Of a stretch of DNA of 64,000 nt, positions 16,676 through 26,083 are shown in pieces; the first letter of the stretch is position 1; every line of letters begins with the position of its first letter. A program made the position numbers and the translations under genes. The notes beneath the pieces are model-generated. The model worked only from the letters and a program-made list of their open reading frames with translations, had not been told where the DNA came from and ran no database searches. Source of the DNA: Mycolicibacter kumamotonensis (GTDB taxonomy: Bacteria; Actinomycetota; Actinomycetes; Mycobacteriales; Mycobacteriaceae); the NCBI RefSeq assembly GCF_002086285.1, contig NZ_MVHU01000023.1, forward strand, positions 1-64,000, written 5' to 3'.

Positions 16676-18097
16676 CTACAGCGCGTGCAGGATGTCCTCG
16701 ACCCGGTCTTTGGCGTCGCCGAACAGCATGGCGGAGTTCTGCCGGAAGAACAGGGGGTTCTGCACGCCCGCGTAGCCGGAAGCCATCGAGCGCTTGAAGA
16801 CGATGACGTTGTCGGCCTCCCACACGGTCAGCACTGGCATGCCCGCGATCGGGCTGGACGGGTCTTCGGCGGCGGCCGGGTTGACGGTGTCGTTGGCGCC
16901 GATCACCAGAACGACGGAGGTGTCTTCGAAGTCGTCGTTGATCTCGTCCATCTCCAGCACGATGTCGTAGGGCACCTTGGCCTCGGCCAACAGCACGTTC
17001 ATGTGCCCCGGGAGCCGGCCGGCGACCGGGTGGATGCCGAAGCGCACATTGACGCCGCGCTCACGCAGCTTGCGGGTCAGTTCGGCGACGCCGTACTGGG
17101 CCTGCGCGACGGCCATGCCGTAGCCCGGGGTGATGATCACCGAGTCGGCGCCGGACAGCAGCTCGGCCACCCCTTCGGCGGTGATCTCACGGTGCTCGCC
17201 GTAATCGGTGTCATCCGACGGGCCCGCCTCGATCCCGAAGCCACCGGCGATCACCGAGATGAACGAGCGATTCATCGCCTTGCACATGATGTAGGACAGG
17301 TAGGCACCCGAAGAGCCGACCAGCGCACCGGTGATGATCAGCAGGTCGTTGGAGAGCAGGAAGCCCGAGGCGGCCGCGGCCCAACCGGAGTAGCTGTTGA
17401 GCATCGAGACCACCACCGGCATGTCCCCACCGCCGATGGAGGCCACCAGGTGCCAGCCCAACGCCAGCGCCAGGACGGTGACCACGATCAGCAGCCACAG
17501 TTGTGGTTCGCGCACGAACCACACCGTCAGCGCGAAGAACACGATCAGGGCGCCGACGTTGAGGAAGTTCTTGCCGGGCAGCATCAGCGGGGCGGACTTC
17601 ATCCGCGCCGAGAGCTTGAGGTTGGCCACGATCGAGCCGGTGAACGTCACCGCCCCGATGAACACCCCGATGAACACCTCGGCGGAGTGGATGCCGAACA
17701 TGCCCGTGGCGGCCAATTCGCGGGCCGCGGACCCGTACGGACGGTGCTCGACGTGAAGGTAGCCGTTCCAGCCGACCAGCACGGCGGCCAACCCGACGAA
17801 GGAGTGCAGCAGCGCGATCAGTTCGGGCATGCCGGTCATCTCGACCACCTTCGCCCGCCACAGCCCGATCGCCGCGCCCACCACGGTGGCCCCGATCAGC
17901 AGTCCCAGGCCGACCGTTCCGATGTCGTGGTTTACCGCCAACGTGATCGTCGCGGCCAGCGCCACCGCCATACCGACGATGCCGAAGCTGTTGCCGGCCT
18001 TGGATGTTTCGTGCTTGCTGAGCCCGGCCAGCGCCAGGATGAACAACAGCGCCGCGACGATGTATGCCGCCGAGGCGGCGGTGTCAACAGAGAACAT
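16676..18097 (-). CDS. pntB: NAD(P) transhydrogenase subunit beta PntB
   Basis: A 473-residue protein with an N-terminal membrane domain of about eight or nine segments (starting near [17 protein letters not shown]) and a C-terminal soluble NADP(H)-binding domain III with the fingerprint [16 protein letters not shown]. PntB completes the proton channel and uses the proton gradient to reduce NADP+ with NADH. It lies 42 bases downstream of pntA on the same strand and forms a two-gene operon with it. Mycobacteria usually have pntAB elsewhere (Rv0155-0157 in M. tuberculosis), so its position between purB and a TetR gene is unusual. Confidence 0.95.
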   Translation of the reverse strand: MFSVDTAASAAYIVAALLFILALAGLSKHETSKAGNSFGIVGMAVALAATITLAVNHDIGTVGLGLLIGATVVGAAIGLWRAKVVEMTGMPELIALLHSFVGLAAVLVGWNGYLHVEHRPYGSAARELAATGMFGIHSAEVFIGVFIGAVTFTGSIVANLKLSARMKSAPLMLPGKNFLNVGALIVFFALTVWFVREPQLWLLIVVTVLALALGWHLVASIGGGDMPVVVSMLNSYSGWAAAASGFLLSNDLLIITGALVGSSGAYLSYIMCKAMNRSFISVIAGGFGIEAGPSDDTDYGEHREITAEGVAELLSGADSVIITPGYGMAVAQAQYGVAELTRKLRERGVNVRFGIHPVAGRLPGHMNVLLAEAKVPYDIVLEMDEINDDFEDTSVVLVIGANDTVNPAAAEDPSSPIAGMPVLTVWEADNVIVFKRSMASGYAGVQNPLFFRQNSAMLFGDAKDRVEDILHAL

Positions 18098-18139
18098 AAG
18101 CGGGTTCTACTCCAACTATTCGGGCGTCTTGGGCAGGCT

Positions 18140-19663
18140 CTAGCTGCGGGAGAACATGGCCAGCATGCGGCGCGTCACCGCGAAGCCGCCGAAGATGTTG
18201 ATACTGGCCAGCAGGATCGCCGCGGCGGCCAAACTCGTGATGACGGGGTCGTCGTGGCCGATCTGCAGCAGCGCGCCCACCACGATGATCCCCGAGATGG
18301 CATTGGTCACCGACATCAGCGGGGTATGCAACGCGTGGTGCACATGCCCGATCACGTAGTAGCCGATCACGATCGCCAGCGCGAACACCGTCAGGTGCAC
18401 CTGCAGCGCCGCGGGCGCCAGCGCCACCAGCGTGAACAGCACGGCCGCCGCGGAGACGACAAGTCCCAGCCGCCGCGCAGGCGTCATCGGCGCCTTCGCC
18501 GCCGGCGCGGCCACCGGCGCTTCGGCGGCCTTGGCCGGGGCGGCCGAGACCTGCACCGGCGGCGGCGGCCACGTCGACTCGCCGTCGCGCACCACGGTCA
18601 TCGACCGCTGCACCACGTCGTCGAAGTTCAGCACCAGCTGGCCGTCCTTCTCCGGCGTCATCAACTTCATCAGGTTGACCAGGTTGGTGCCGTAGAGTTG
18701 GGAGGCCTGCGCGGGCAGCCGACCGGCGAGGTCGGTGTAGCCGATGATCGTCACTCCGTTGTCGGTGACGACGGCCTGGTCCTTGACGGTGCCCTCGACG
18801 TTGCCGCCGTTGGCCGCGGCCATGTCGACGATCACGCTGCCCGGCTTCATCGACGCCACCATCTCGGCGGTGATGATCCGCGGCGCGGGCTTACCCGGAA
18901 TCAGGGCGGTGGTGATGATGATGTCGACGTCGGCGCACTGCTCGGCATACAGCGCCGCCTCACGCGCCTTGTAGTCGTCGCTCATCTCCTTGGCGTAGCC
19001 GGTCGCCGAGACCTCGGCCTCGGGGTCTTCGATCGACAGGTACTCGCCCCCGAGCGAGCGGACCTGATCGGCGACCTCGGGCCGCGGATCGGTGGCGCGC
19101 ACGATCGCCCCCAGGCTGCCGGCCGCGCCGATCGCGGCCAGGCCGGCCACCCCGGCACCGACCACCAGCACCTTGGCCGGCGGTACCTTGCCGGCGGCGG
19201 TCACCTGGCCGGTGAAGAAGCGCCCGAACACGTGCGCGGCCTCCACCACGGCGCGGTAGCCGGCGATGTTGGCCATCGAGCTCAACACGTCCAGCGACTG
19301 CGCCCGCGAGATGCGCGGCACCGCGTCCATCGAGAGCGCCGTGATCGGCCGGCGGGCCAGATCCTCCACCCGGTCCGGGTTCAGCGCCGGCGCCAGCAGG
19401 CTGACCAGGGTGGCGCCCGGCTTCATCGCGTCCAGCTGTTCGGTCGAGGGGGCGTTGACCCCGAAGACGATGTCGGCGGCACGGGCGTCGCCGATGGTCG
19501 CGCCGGCTTCGACGTATGCCTCGTCGGGGAAGTCCGATGCGGCGCCAGCGCCGGCGTCCACCACCACGTCGTAGCCGAGCTTGGTCAGTTGAGCGACCGT
19601 CGCCGGCGTCGCCGACACACGCGTCTCACCGGCCTGCGCCTCGGATAGGACACCGATATTCAT
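18140..19663 (-). CDS. pntA: NAD(P) transhydrogenase alpha subunit PntA (fused alpha1-alpha2)
   Basis: A 507-residue protein in which the soluble NAD(H)-binding domain I and the membrane part are one chain, as in E. coli. Domain I occupies residues 1-370 and shows [23 protein letters not shown] Pro/Ala linker follows ([18 protein letters not shown]), then about four membrane helices up to the C-terminal [13 protein letters not shown]. In M. tuberculosis these parts are separate genes (pntAa, pntAb). Start ATG at 19663 ([23 protein letters not shown]). It feeds hydride from NADH to PntB. Confidence 0.95.
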   Translation of the reverse strand: MNIGVLSEAQAGETRVSATPATVAQLTKLGYDVVVDAGAGAASDFPDEAYVEAGATIGDARAADIVFGVNAPSTEQLDAMKPGATLVSLLAPALNPDRVEDLARRPITALSMDAVPRISRAQSLDVLSSMANIAGYRAVVEAAHVFGRFFTGQVTAAGKVPPAKVLVVGAGVAGLAAIGAAGSLGAIVRATDPRPEVADQVRSLGGEYLSIEDPEAEVSATGYAKEMSDDYKAREAALYAEQCADVDIIITTALIPGKPAPRIITAEMVASMKPGSVIVDMAAANGGNVEGTVKDQAVVTDNGVTIIGYTDLAGRLPAQASQLYGTNLVNLMKLMTPEKDGQLVLNFDDVVQRSMTVVRDGESTWPPPPVQVSAAPAKAAEAPVAAPAAKAPMTPARRLGLVVSAAAVLFTLVALAPAALQVHLTVFALAIVIGYYVIGHVHHALHTPLMSVTNAISGIIVVGALLQIGHDDPVITSLAAAAILLASINIFGGFAVTRRMLAMFSRS

Positions 19664-19780
19664 GACGTAGCTCTCCGCATTCGCTTCTCGTTGGCGTTTC
19701 CAGGTGTCTTGGCACCCCCGGTTTACCCGGCGGTAACAAATAGCCGCACCGGGGTCGCCGCAGCATACCGTGTGAGGTTC

Positions 19781-20398
19781 TCAGGCTGACACGGCGCGTT
19801 GGTCCAGCGGAGCGAGCAGGTCGATGACGTCGATTACCGCAGCCCGGGCAACGACCCGCGGGCCCTGCCGGTCATCGACCAGGGCCGCCATCACCGCTCC
19901 GTCGACCATGCAGACCAGGGCATATGCCATCTCAACCCGGGCGATCCGCCCGGAACGTTCGATGGCTTCGGCCACAGCGTCGGACCGCTGGTGCAGGACG
20001 CGGCGCTGGATTTCGCGCAGGGCGGGCTGCCGGGCGCAGACGATGGATCGCTCATAGCGGGAGATGAGCCGCTCGGCAACCTGCAGGCCGTTCTCCTCCC
20101 CGACCAACAGGTCCACCAGCATGTCCGCCGTGGTCTCGGCGCTGCGCCGCCGCCGGGACAGGCCGGCGATGCGGGCCCGCAACTGGGCGACCTCCAACAT
20201 TCCGATGTGTTCCACCGCACGGGCGATCAGGTCGTCCAGTGATGAGAAGTAGTAGGTGGTCGACGCCAAAGGAAGACCTGCGCGCTGCGCCACCGCGCGA
20301 TGCCGCACCGCTTCGAACCCGCCTTCGCGCAGGAGCTCGGCGGCGGCGCTGATCAGCGCATATCGCCGGCGTTCGCCCTTGGGCGTGACCGCTGTCAT
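19781..20398 (-). CDS. TetR-family transcriptional regulator (Rv0775-like)
   Basis: A 205-residue TetR protein. The N-terminal helix-turn-helix is visible: RRYALISAAAELLREGGFEAV, then RAVAQRAGLPLASTTYYFSSLDDL. The C-terminal ligand domain has no recognisable ligand signature. Start chosen at MTAVTPKGERRRYAL (20398) because the frame's upstream ATG at 20461 would be only 16 bases from the divergent esterase start. The 78-base gap between the two genes is then a normal divergent promoter. Position next to the esterase gene matches Rv0775/Rv0774c from memory, so it may control the esterase, itself, or the pntAB genes downstream on the same strand. Confidence 0.82.
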   Translation of the reverse strand: MTAVTPKGERRRYALISAAAELLREGGFEAVRHRAVAQRAGLPLASTTYYFSSLDDLIARAVEHIGMLEVAQLRARIAGLSRRRRSAETTADMLVDLLVGEENGLQVAERLISRYERSIVCARQPALREIQRRVLHQRSDAVAEAIERSGRIARVEMAYALVCMVDGAVMAALVDDRQGPRVVARAAVIDVIDLLAPLDQRAVSA

Positions 20399-20476
20399 CA
20401 CGCCTAGAGATGCTGCCAGCACAGCTATCGCCGCATCATGGGTTTCCGTCTTTTCGGACAAACGGTGCGTGCTGGC

Positions 20477-21310
20477 ATGATGACCGCCATGCCGGAACTG
20501 AGCCGACGGGCGGTGCTGCGCCTCGGGGCCGCTATGAGCACAGCCGGCGCGGTGAGTTCACTGCTCGGCACCCGACTGGCCTCGGCCGTCCCGGAAACGA
20601 CGGCCACCATGTCCGTGGGCTCGTTCGCCTCGGCGGCGCGCGGTGGAATCACCACCAACTGGGCGATCGCCCGACCACCGGGACAAACCGAGCCACTGCG
20701 CCCGCTGATCGCGTTGCACGGCAAAGGCAGCGACGCCGCCACGGTGATGGCCGGCGGAGTCGAACAGGGCCTGGCCGAGGCGGTCGCCGCCGGGCTGCCG
20801 CCGTTCGCGGTGGTGGCCGTCGACGGCGGGGGCAGTTACTGGCACCGGCGTGCATCCGGGGAAGACTCCGGCGCGATGGTCACCGACGAGTTGCTGCCGT
20901 TGCTGGCCGACCAGGGCCTGGACACCTCCCGGGTGGGTTTCATCGGTTGGTCGATGGGCGGTTACGGCGCGCTACTGCTGGGCGGCCGGCTCGGTGCGCG
21001 CCGGACCGCGGCCATCTGCGCGGTGAGCCCCGCACTGTGGCTCTCGCCGGGGGCCACCGCACCGGGAGCGTTCGACGGCGCGACGGATTTCGCAGCCAAC
21101 TCGGTCTTCGGGATGCCGAGCCTGGGATCGATCCCGATCCGGGTGGACTGCGGCGACTCCGATCCGTTCTATTCGGCGACCCAGGCCTTCATCGCGCAGT
21201 TGCCCAGTCCCCCGGCAGGCGGATTCTCCCCGGGCGGCCATGACGGGGCCTACTGGAGTTCCCAGCTGCCGGCCGAGTTGACTTGGATCGCCCCGCACTT
21301 AACGGCGTAG
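20477..21310 (+). CDS. Tat-exported alpha/beta-hydrolase esterase (Rv0774c-like)
   Basis: A 277-residue secreted hydrolase. The N-terminus PELSRRAVLRLGAAMSTAG carries a twin-arginine motif followed by a hydrophobic stretch and cleavage-like LASAVPE, so Tat export is likely. The nucleophile elbow is GWSMGGYG, an acid is available in VDCGDSDPFY, and the late histidine is in GGHDGAYW. The family includes esterase-D-like enzymes, and Rv0774c is described as an exported esterase. Three nearby ATGs (20477, 20480, 20489) are all possible starts; none has a strong ribosome site. Confidence 0.85.
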   Translation: MMTAMPELSRRAVLRLGAAMSTAGAVSSLLGTRLASAVPETTATMSVGSFASAARGGITTNWAIARPPGQTEPLRPLIALHGKGSDAATVMAGGVEQGLAEAVAAGLPPFAVVAVDGGGSYWHRRASGEDSGAMVTDELLPLLADQGLDTSRVGFIGWSMGGYGALLLGGRLGARRTAAICAVSPALWLSPGATAPGAFDGATDFAANSVFGMPSLGSIPIRVDCGDSDPFYSATQAFIAQLPSPPAGGFSPGGHDGAYWSSQLPAELTWIAPHLTA

Positions 21311-21554
21311 TCAATTCCTCAGCCATTACCGCGCCGGAACCGAGTCCACAGCCAGCCGCGCGCGCCGCACGCCGGGCCGCAAATAGGCGTCTTTTGTCCG
21401 CGAATCCTCCGATTTGTCTCCTAAATCGGTCGAAATTTCCCGCATCATGACCCGAATAATCCTTGTGTGACCAAGAACACCCACGGTAATTTTTCTAAAC
21501 GTACTCACGGGTAACTCAACCCTTCCTGAGCCCGACCAACAGATCGGAAGCCTG

Positions 21555-23336
21555 ATGACGAATCGACGTGTGCAGGCGGCCGTTATTGCCGCCACTGCGG
21601 GTGGCGGACTCCTGACCGCAGCGTTTCTCCAGGCCGCGATCGGTGTCGCGGCACCCGGTGAGGACGCCTTCACCATCGACGGCACAACGTTCGACCCGAC
21701 ATCGGCCGACGGTGGCCAGGGCTTCGACCTTGTGGGTCCGCTCAGCCTGGCTCCGCCGCTGCTGGCCCTCGGCGGGGGGAAGGCTCTGGGCGTCCTCAAT
21801 CTCGCCCCGCAGAGCTTCGACCTCTACAACGGCACCACCGCACTCGGCAGCATCGACACCAACGAAACCGTGTCCTACCTGTTCGGCCTGCCCAACACCG
21901 CGTTCACCGTGCTGGACAGCGCCCCCGCCGACGGTGTCGACGCCTCGACACTTCCGGTCGCCGGCACCGTCTACGACGTATTCAACCTGGGCGGCGGCTT
22001 CTACAACGTCTACATCGCCACCCCGGGCGAGGACGGTACCGTCACCGACACCCTGGTGACACCGTTCGGCAACACCGACCTGAGCTCGCTGTTCGCCGGG
22101 ATGAACGCCGCCAACCCGCTGCAGCCCGGCGACGCCTTCGCCGCGCTACAGGCCGGCAACAGCAGCATCGGCGACGACGCCTTCAGCATCGGCAACTACA
22201 CCTTCGACCCGTTCACCACATCCGACGGGACCACCACCGAGGGCTTTGCGCCGGTCGACTCGCTGGCCAGCATCCCGCCGCTGTTGAACCTCGGCGGCGG
22301 CCAGCTGACGCTGAGTACGTCTTTCCCCCAAACCCAGCCGACCCCCTTCGCCCCGCAAGACTTCACCGTTTACAGCGGAACCGGGTCGAGCGCCACCGAA
22401 CTGGGCAGCATCAACACCGCCGTGGACGTGACCAATTTGCTGGGCATGACCAACACCGAGTTCATCGTCCAAGGCGCCACCCCGGCCGACGGTGTGGAGG
22501 CCGCGCAGCTACCCGTTGTGGGCACCGTCTACGACGCTTTCAACCTCGGCAACGGCTGGGCCAACGTCTACACCGCTACCCCGGACGTCGTCGCCGCTGA
22601 CGGCACCGTCACCAGCGGTACCGTCACCGACACCCTGGTGACCCCGTTCGGCAACATGAGCCTGGACGCACTGTTCGGCGGCATCAATTTGGCCAACCCG
22701 CTCGACCCGGGCGAAGCCTTCACCGGCCTGCAGGCCGGCGACGATTCCTTCGGCGAGGATGCCTTCAGCCTCGGCGGCTACGTCTTCGACCCGTTCACCA
22801 CCACCAACGGCGTCTCGGCCGAGGGCTTCCACGTCATTCCGGCATTGATCGGCGCAGCGCCGCTGTTGAACCTCGGCGGTGCCACAGTCGGTCTCGGCAC
22901 CAGCAATCCGCCGATCAACTTTTCGCCGCAAGACTTCGACGTCTACGGCGGTTCCGACGACAGCGACCTCGGGACCATCAGAACCAGTGTGAATGTGTCG
23001 GAGCTGTTGGGCTTCACCAACACCGAGTTCACCGTCCAAAGTGTCACGGCCGCAGACGATATCGACGCTTCCGCACTGCCGGCGGTGGGCACGGTCTACG
23101 ACGTCTTCAACCTGGGCGGCGGTTGGCAGAACATCTACATCGCCACACCCGGCGAGGACGGCACCATCACCGACACCCTGGTGACCCCGTTCGGCAACGT
23201 CGACCTGAGCTCGCTGTTCGGCGGCTTCAACGCCGCCGGCCTGCTCGATCCGGGCGACGCGTTCACCGGTCTCGACGACGCGGCGTCGGCGGCCGCAGGC
23301 AGCTTCGACCTCTTCGACCCGGGCAGCTGGTTCTGA
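21555..23336 (+). CDS. Secreted tandem-repeat protein A (family not recognised)
   Basis: A 593-residue exported protein I cannot assign. A signal peptide is clear: NRRVQAAVIAATAGGGLLTAAF, then AAIGVAAPG. The mature part is three repeats of about 165-190 residues (residues 36-200, 207-395, 401-574). Each opens with (E/D)DAF(T/S)-I/L-G..(T/V)FDP and contains APPLL.LGGG, then Q(S/D)FD(L/V)Y, then NT(E/A)F.V, then GTVYD.FNLG.G, and finishes TDTLVTPFGN followed by a P-G-(D/E)-A-F motif. After the last repeat comes the tail FDLFDPGSWF. No cysteines, no enzymatic motif; composition is acidic and rich in G, T, D and N, like a beta-rich surface protein. ATG 21555 follows GGAAG by 4 bases. The 244 bases upstream are AT-richer and hold no other gene. 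Confidence 0.85.
   Translation: MTNRRVQAAVIAATAGGGLLTAAFLQAAIGVAAPGEDAFTIDGTTFDPTSADGGQGFDLVGPLSLAPPLLALGGGKALGVLNLAPQSFDLYNGTTALGSIDTNETVSYLFGLPNTAFTVLDSAPADGVDASTLPVAGTVYDVFNLGGGFYNVYIATPGEDGTVTDTLVTPFGNTDLSSLFAGMNAANPLQPGDAFAALQAGNSSIGDDAFSIGNYTFDPFTTSDGTTTEGFAPVDSLASIPPLLNLGGGQLTLSTSFPQTQPTPFAPQDFTVYSGTGSSATELGSINTAVDVTNLLGMTNTEFIVQGATPADGVEAAQLPVVGTVYDAFNLGNGWANVYTATPDVVAADGTVTSGTVTDTLVTPFGNMSLDALFGGINLANPLDPGEAFTGLQAGDDSFGEDAFSLGGYVFDPFTTTNGVSAEGFHVIPALIGAAPLLNLGGATVGLGTSNPPINFSPQDFDVYGGSDDSDLGTIRTSVNVSELLGFTNTEFTVQSVTAADDIDASALPAVGTVYDVFNLGGGWQNIYIATPGEDGTITDTLVTPFGNVDLSSLFGGFNAAGLLDPGDAFTGLDDAASAAAGSFDLFDPGSWF
21660..23276. repeat. Three in-frame ~500-570 bp repeats inside protein A
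   Basis: The units lie at about 21660-22154, 22173-22739 and 22755-23276. Units 1 and 3 remain strongly similar even at the DNA level over the segment starting GTCTACGACGT and ending at the GACCTGAGCTCGCTGTTC stretch (about 21969-22093 and 23094-23222). This points to fairly recent duplication or ongoing gene conversion within the gene. Confidence 0.75.
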
Positions 23337-23375
23337 CGTTCGGTCCCCAGCTGACAGATTGGAAGGTGTGTGACT

Positions 23376-25337
23376 ATGAATCGACGTATCCAAGCAGCAA
23401 CGCTCGCCGCCACCGCCGGGGGCGGGCTGCTGACGGCAGCGTTTCTGCACGCGGCGGTCGCGATCGCCGACAGCTCTGACGCCGGCTTCACCATCGGCGA
23501 TATCAGCTTCACCGACCCTGTGGCGATCGACGCGCTGACCGGCGGTCAGACCGACGGCTATGAAGCCCTCACGCCGATGTTCGCCAATTCCCCGCTGCTA
23601 TCCCTGGGCAGCGACAGCCTGCTGGGCCTCTTTTCCCTCGGCTCGCAGCAGTTCACCATCGAGGACAGCAGCGGCGAAACGCTCGGGACACTGCTGACCT
23701 CGACCAACGTTCAGAATCTCCTGGGCATCGTCACCGCACAGTTCACCGTCACCAGCAGCACTGCGGCCGGCGGCCTGACCGCCGCTCAAGCCGCCGAGTT
23801 GCCCGCCGACGGCACGGTGTACAGCATCACCAACCTCGGCGGCGGCTTCGCGAACGTCTACGTGGCCGTCCCGAACGCCGACGGCACGGCTGCATCCAGC
23901 ATCACCAACACGTTCGTCACCCCGTTCGGCAACTTCGACCTACCGACTCCCTATGACGCCATCGCACCGCTGGACCCGGGCGCCCCGCTGGAAAGCCTGG
24001 GCAACACGTCCGGCGTCAGCGGTCTCAGCGACAACGCGTTCACCATCGACGGCACCACCTTCGACCCGGGTAGCGACGGCATCGATCTCCCCACCCGGTT
24101 GTCCTTGTCCAGCTTCGCGCCGCTGCTGAGTTTGCAGGCCAGCGCCATCAATATCTCCGGTTCCGGCCTAGCAGGAACCCAAGCCGACCAGGAGTTCACG
24201 GTGTACGCCGATGGCGCCGACGCCGGCACCATCCACAGCTACCTCTGGTACTCCGACGTGCTGGGGATCGACAGCACACAGTTCACCGTCGGTGCCATCG
24301 CCCCGGCCAACTCCGCGCTCGAAAGCGCCCTGGCCGCCGGCCTCGACTTCGGCGGCGCCGAGTTCACTGCCCAAGAGTTAGCGGATGCCTTGTCCGCCAA
24401 CAGTGCCATCCTGCGCTACGGCAGCGGCGACATCACCGGCAATGACGTTCTCGTCTCTCTTCTTCCCAGCGGCCTCAACCTCGCCGGCAGCGACATCACC
24501 AACGATGAAATAGCAAGCGTGCTCAACAACATCGACCTCGCCGACCTACCCGCCGTCGGGACGGTCTACAGCGTCACCGACCTCGGCGGCGGTTTCGCGA
24601 ACGTCTACGAAGCTGTCCCGGGAGCCGGCGGCGGGTCGGCCACCATCACCGACACCCTGGTCACCCCGTTCGGCAACCTCAACATACCGACGACCTTTGA
24701 CGCGACCAGCCCGCTGGATCCAGCTGCGCCGCTGGGTGCGCTGGCCGCGACGTCTGACAGCGCCGCCCTCAGTGACAACGCGTTCACCATCGGCGGCACC
24801 ACCTTCGACCCGGGCAGCGACGGGTTCAGCACCGATGCCAGCTATCCGCTGTTCGGTATCGCACCGCTGCTGCAGATCGCCGGCGTCAACGCGCTCGGGG
24901 CTTTCCTGCCCACCCAGGACGGTATCTCGGTGTACGACGACGACGGCGCCACCCTGGGCACGGTCAGTTTCGGCGAGAACATGTCGAACATTCTCGGAAT
25001 CGAGACCACCCAGTTCACCGTCACCTCGGTCGATGCCGCCTCCGGTCTCACCGACGCGCAGATCGCCGACCTGCCGACGCTGGGCACGGTCTACAGCGTC
25101 ACCGACCTCTGGGGCTTCACCAACGTCTACGAGGCCATTCCGAACGCCGACGGCACGGCCGCCTCGAGCATCACCGACACGTTGATCACCCCGTTCGGCA
25201 CCTTCGACCTGTCGGGCATGTTCAGCATGTTCGATGCCGTCGCACCGCTTGACGCCGGCGACGCGGTCTCGGGCCTCGACGCGGCCGGCGCCGCGGCGGC
25301 GGGCTTCGACCTGTTCGACCCGGGCAGCTGGTTCTAA
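23376..25337 (+). CDS. Secreted tandem-repeat protein B, paralogue of A
   Basis: A 653-residue exported paralogue beginning 39 bases after protein A. Its signal peptide is almost the same (NRRIQAATLAATAGGGLLTAAF), and its last ten residues, FDLFDPGSWF, are identical to protein A. It has three repeats of the same design (about residues 36-208, 219-458, 467-634) with (S/G)LSDNAFTI.GTTFDPGSDG, GTVYSVT(D/N)L and a T(N/D)T..TPFG core. Repeat 2 has an extra insert of about 75 residues (about 311-388) that is itself internally repeated. ATG 23376 is 9 bases after GGAAGG; a GTG at 23370 is too close to it. Function unknown; the pair is probably one operon. Confidence 0.85.
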   Translation: MNRRIQAATLAATAGGGLLTAAFLHAAVAIADSSDAGFTIGDISFTDPVAIDALTGGQTDGYEALTPMFANSPLLSLGSDSLLGLFSLGSQQFTIEDSSGETLGTLLTSTNVQNLLGIVTAQFTVTSSTAAGGLTAAQAAELPADGTVYSITNLGGGFANVYVAVPNADGTAASSITNTFVTPFGNFDLPTPYDAIAPLDPGAPLESLGNTSGVSGLSDNAFTIDGTTFDPGSDGIDLPTRLSLSSFAPLLSLQASAINISGSGLAGTQADQEFTVYADGADAGTIHSYLWYSDVLGIDSTQFTVGAIAPANSALESALAAGLDFGGAEFTAQELADALSANSAILRYGSGDITGNDVLVSLLPSGLNLAGSDITNDEIASVLNNIDLADLPAVGTVYSVTDLGGGFANVYEAVPGAGGGSATITDTLVTPFGNLNIPTTFDATSPLDPAAPLGALAATSDSAALSDNAFTIGGTTFDPGSDGFSTDASYPLFGIAPLLQIAGVNALGAFLPTQDGISVYDDDGATLGTVSFGENMSNILGIETTQFTVTSVDAASGLTDAQIADLPTLGTVYSVTDLWGFTNVYEAIPNADGTAASSITDTLITPFGTFDLSGMFSMFDAVAPLDAGDAVSGLDAAGAAAAGFDLFDPGSWF

Positions 25338-25372
25338 GCCGAAACCTCACCCAGACAGTCGGCCCGGCGCGC

Positions 25373-25963
25373 TTACTGGCAGAGCTTGCCCAGTTCCGCT
25401 ATCCGCGCGTCAAGGTCGCGTCCCAGCTGCTCGCGATCCGAGTTCGGTTGCCCGACAAGATAACTGAGATTCAGGTGCTCTAACTCGCCGGCCATCGCGT
25501 TGGCAGCTTTCACAACGTCCTGCGGAGCACCCGGGTTGGCTTCGAGGCGACCCCGCAGGTACGCGGCACCGGCGGTCAGTGACAGCCTCGCGTTGGCGGC
25601 CACCGCGAGTTGGGCAATTGGGTTCTGCGGATCCGGGTTCTTCAGGTGCATGTTGTTGGCCACCGCCTGACGCGCGAGCGCTGCCGCGGCGCATACGTCC
25701 TTGGTCGCATCGGCAGCACGCTGGCCGGAGGACTTGGCCGAGGCTCCGGATCCCGGGTGCCAAAAAGCGGCCACACCCGCCCCGCCGAGGGCTCCGGCGA
25801 CCAGGGCGACCGCTGCTGCCGCGACAACCGGGCGCCAGCCCGGTGTCGCCGGCGTCGTGGCCGCCGGGGCCTTGGCCGCCGGCCTTTTCGGAGCTTCCGC
25901 CTGGTCGGTTGGGTGTTCCTGGGTGGCCGACTCCACGGAGTCCGGCTGACTTTGGTCAGACAT
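25373..25963 (-). CDS. Ala-rich single-pass membrane protein, unknown function
   Basis: A 196-residue protein. Residues 1-45 are a polar, Pro/Ala/Lys-rich cytoplasmic tail (QAEAPKRPAAKAPAATTPA). One membrane segment follows (PVVAAAAVALVAGALGGAGVAAF), and then an extracytoplasmic helical domain with two cysteines (KDVCAAAAL and the C-terminal KLCQ), which could form a disulfide. The layout recalls Mce-associated and other small mycobacterial envelope proteins, but no family was recognised. Start chosen at MSDQSQPDSVES (25963) rather than an extension to 25984. It converges on repeat protein B with a 35-base gap. Confidence 0.75.
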   Translation of the reverse strand: MSDQSQPDSVESATQEHPTDQAEAPKRPAAKAPAATTPATPGWRPVVAAAAVALVAGALGGAGVAAFWHPGSGASAKSSGQRAADATKDVCAAAALARQAVANNMHLKNPDPQNPIAQLAVAANARLSLTAGAAYLRGRLEANPGAPQDVVKAANAMAGELEHLNLSYLVGQPNSDREQLGRDLDARIAELGKLCQ

Positions 25964-26083
25964 ACTGAGCCATCCTACCGTCACGGTTGCCGACGCTTCG
26001 GGCGCAACGACCGACCACCTGGGTGGGCCGGAGGCGGACAGCGCCCACGGGACGCCTGGGGTCCTCGGGGCAGGTGTGGCCGG

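Noticed and set aside
16205..19648. Very long plus-strand open frame (1147 codons) opposite purB-pntB-pntA
   Set aside because: It is antisense to three well-recognised genes, has His/Arg/Asp-rich low-complexity translation and no family features; GC-rich codon bias on the real strand produces such frames.
21555..25337. PE/PPE or PGRS assignment for the repeat proteins
   Set aside because: No PE or PPE N-terminal domain and no GGA/GGN pattern; a conventional signal peptide is present instead.
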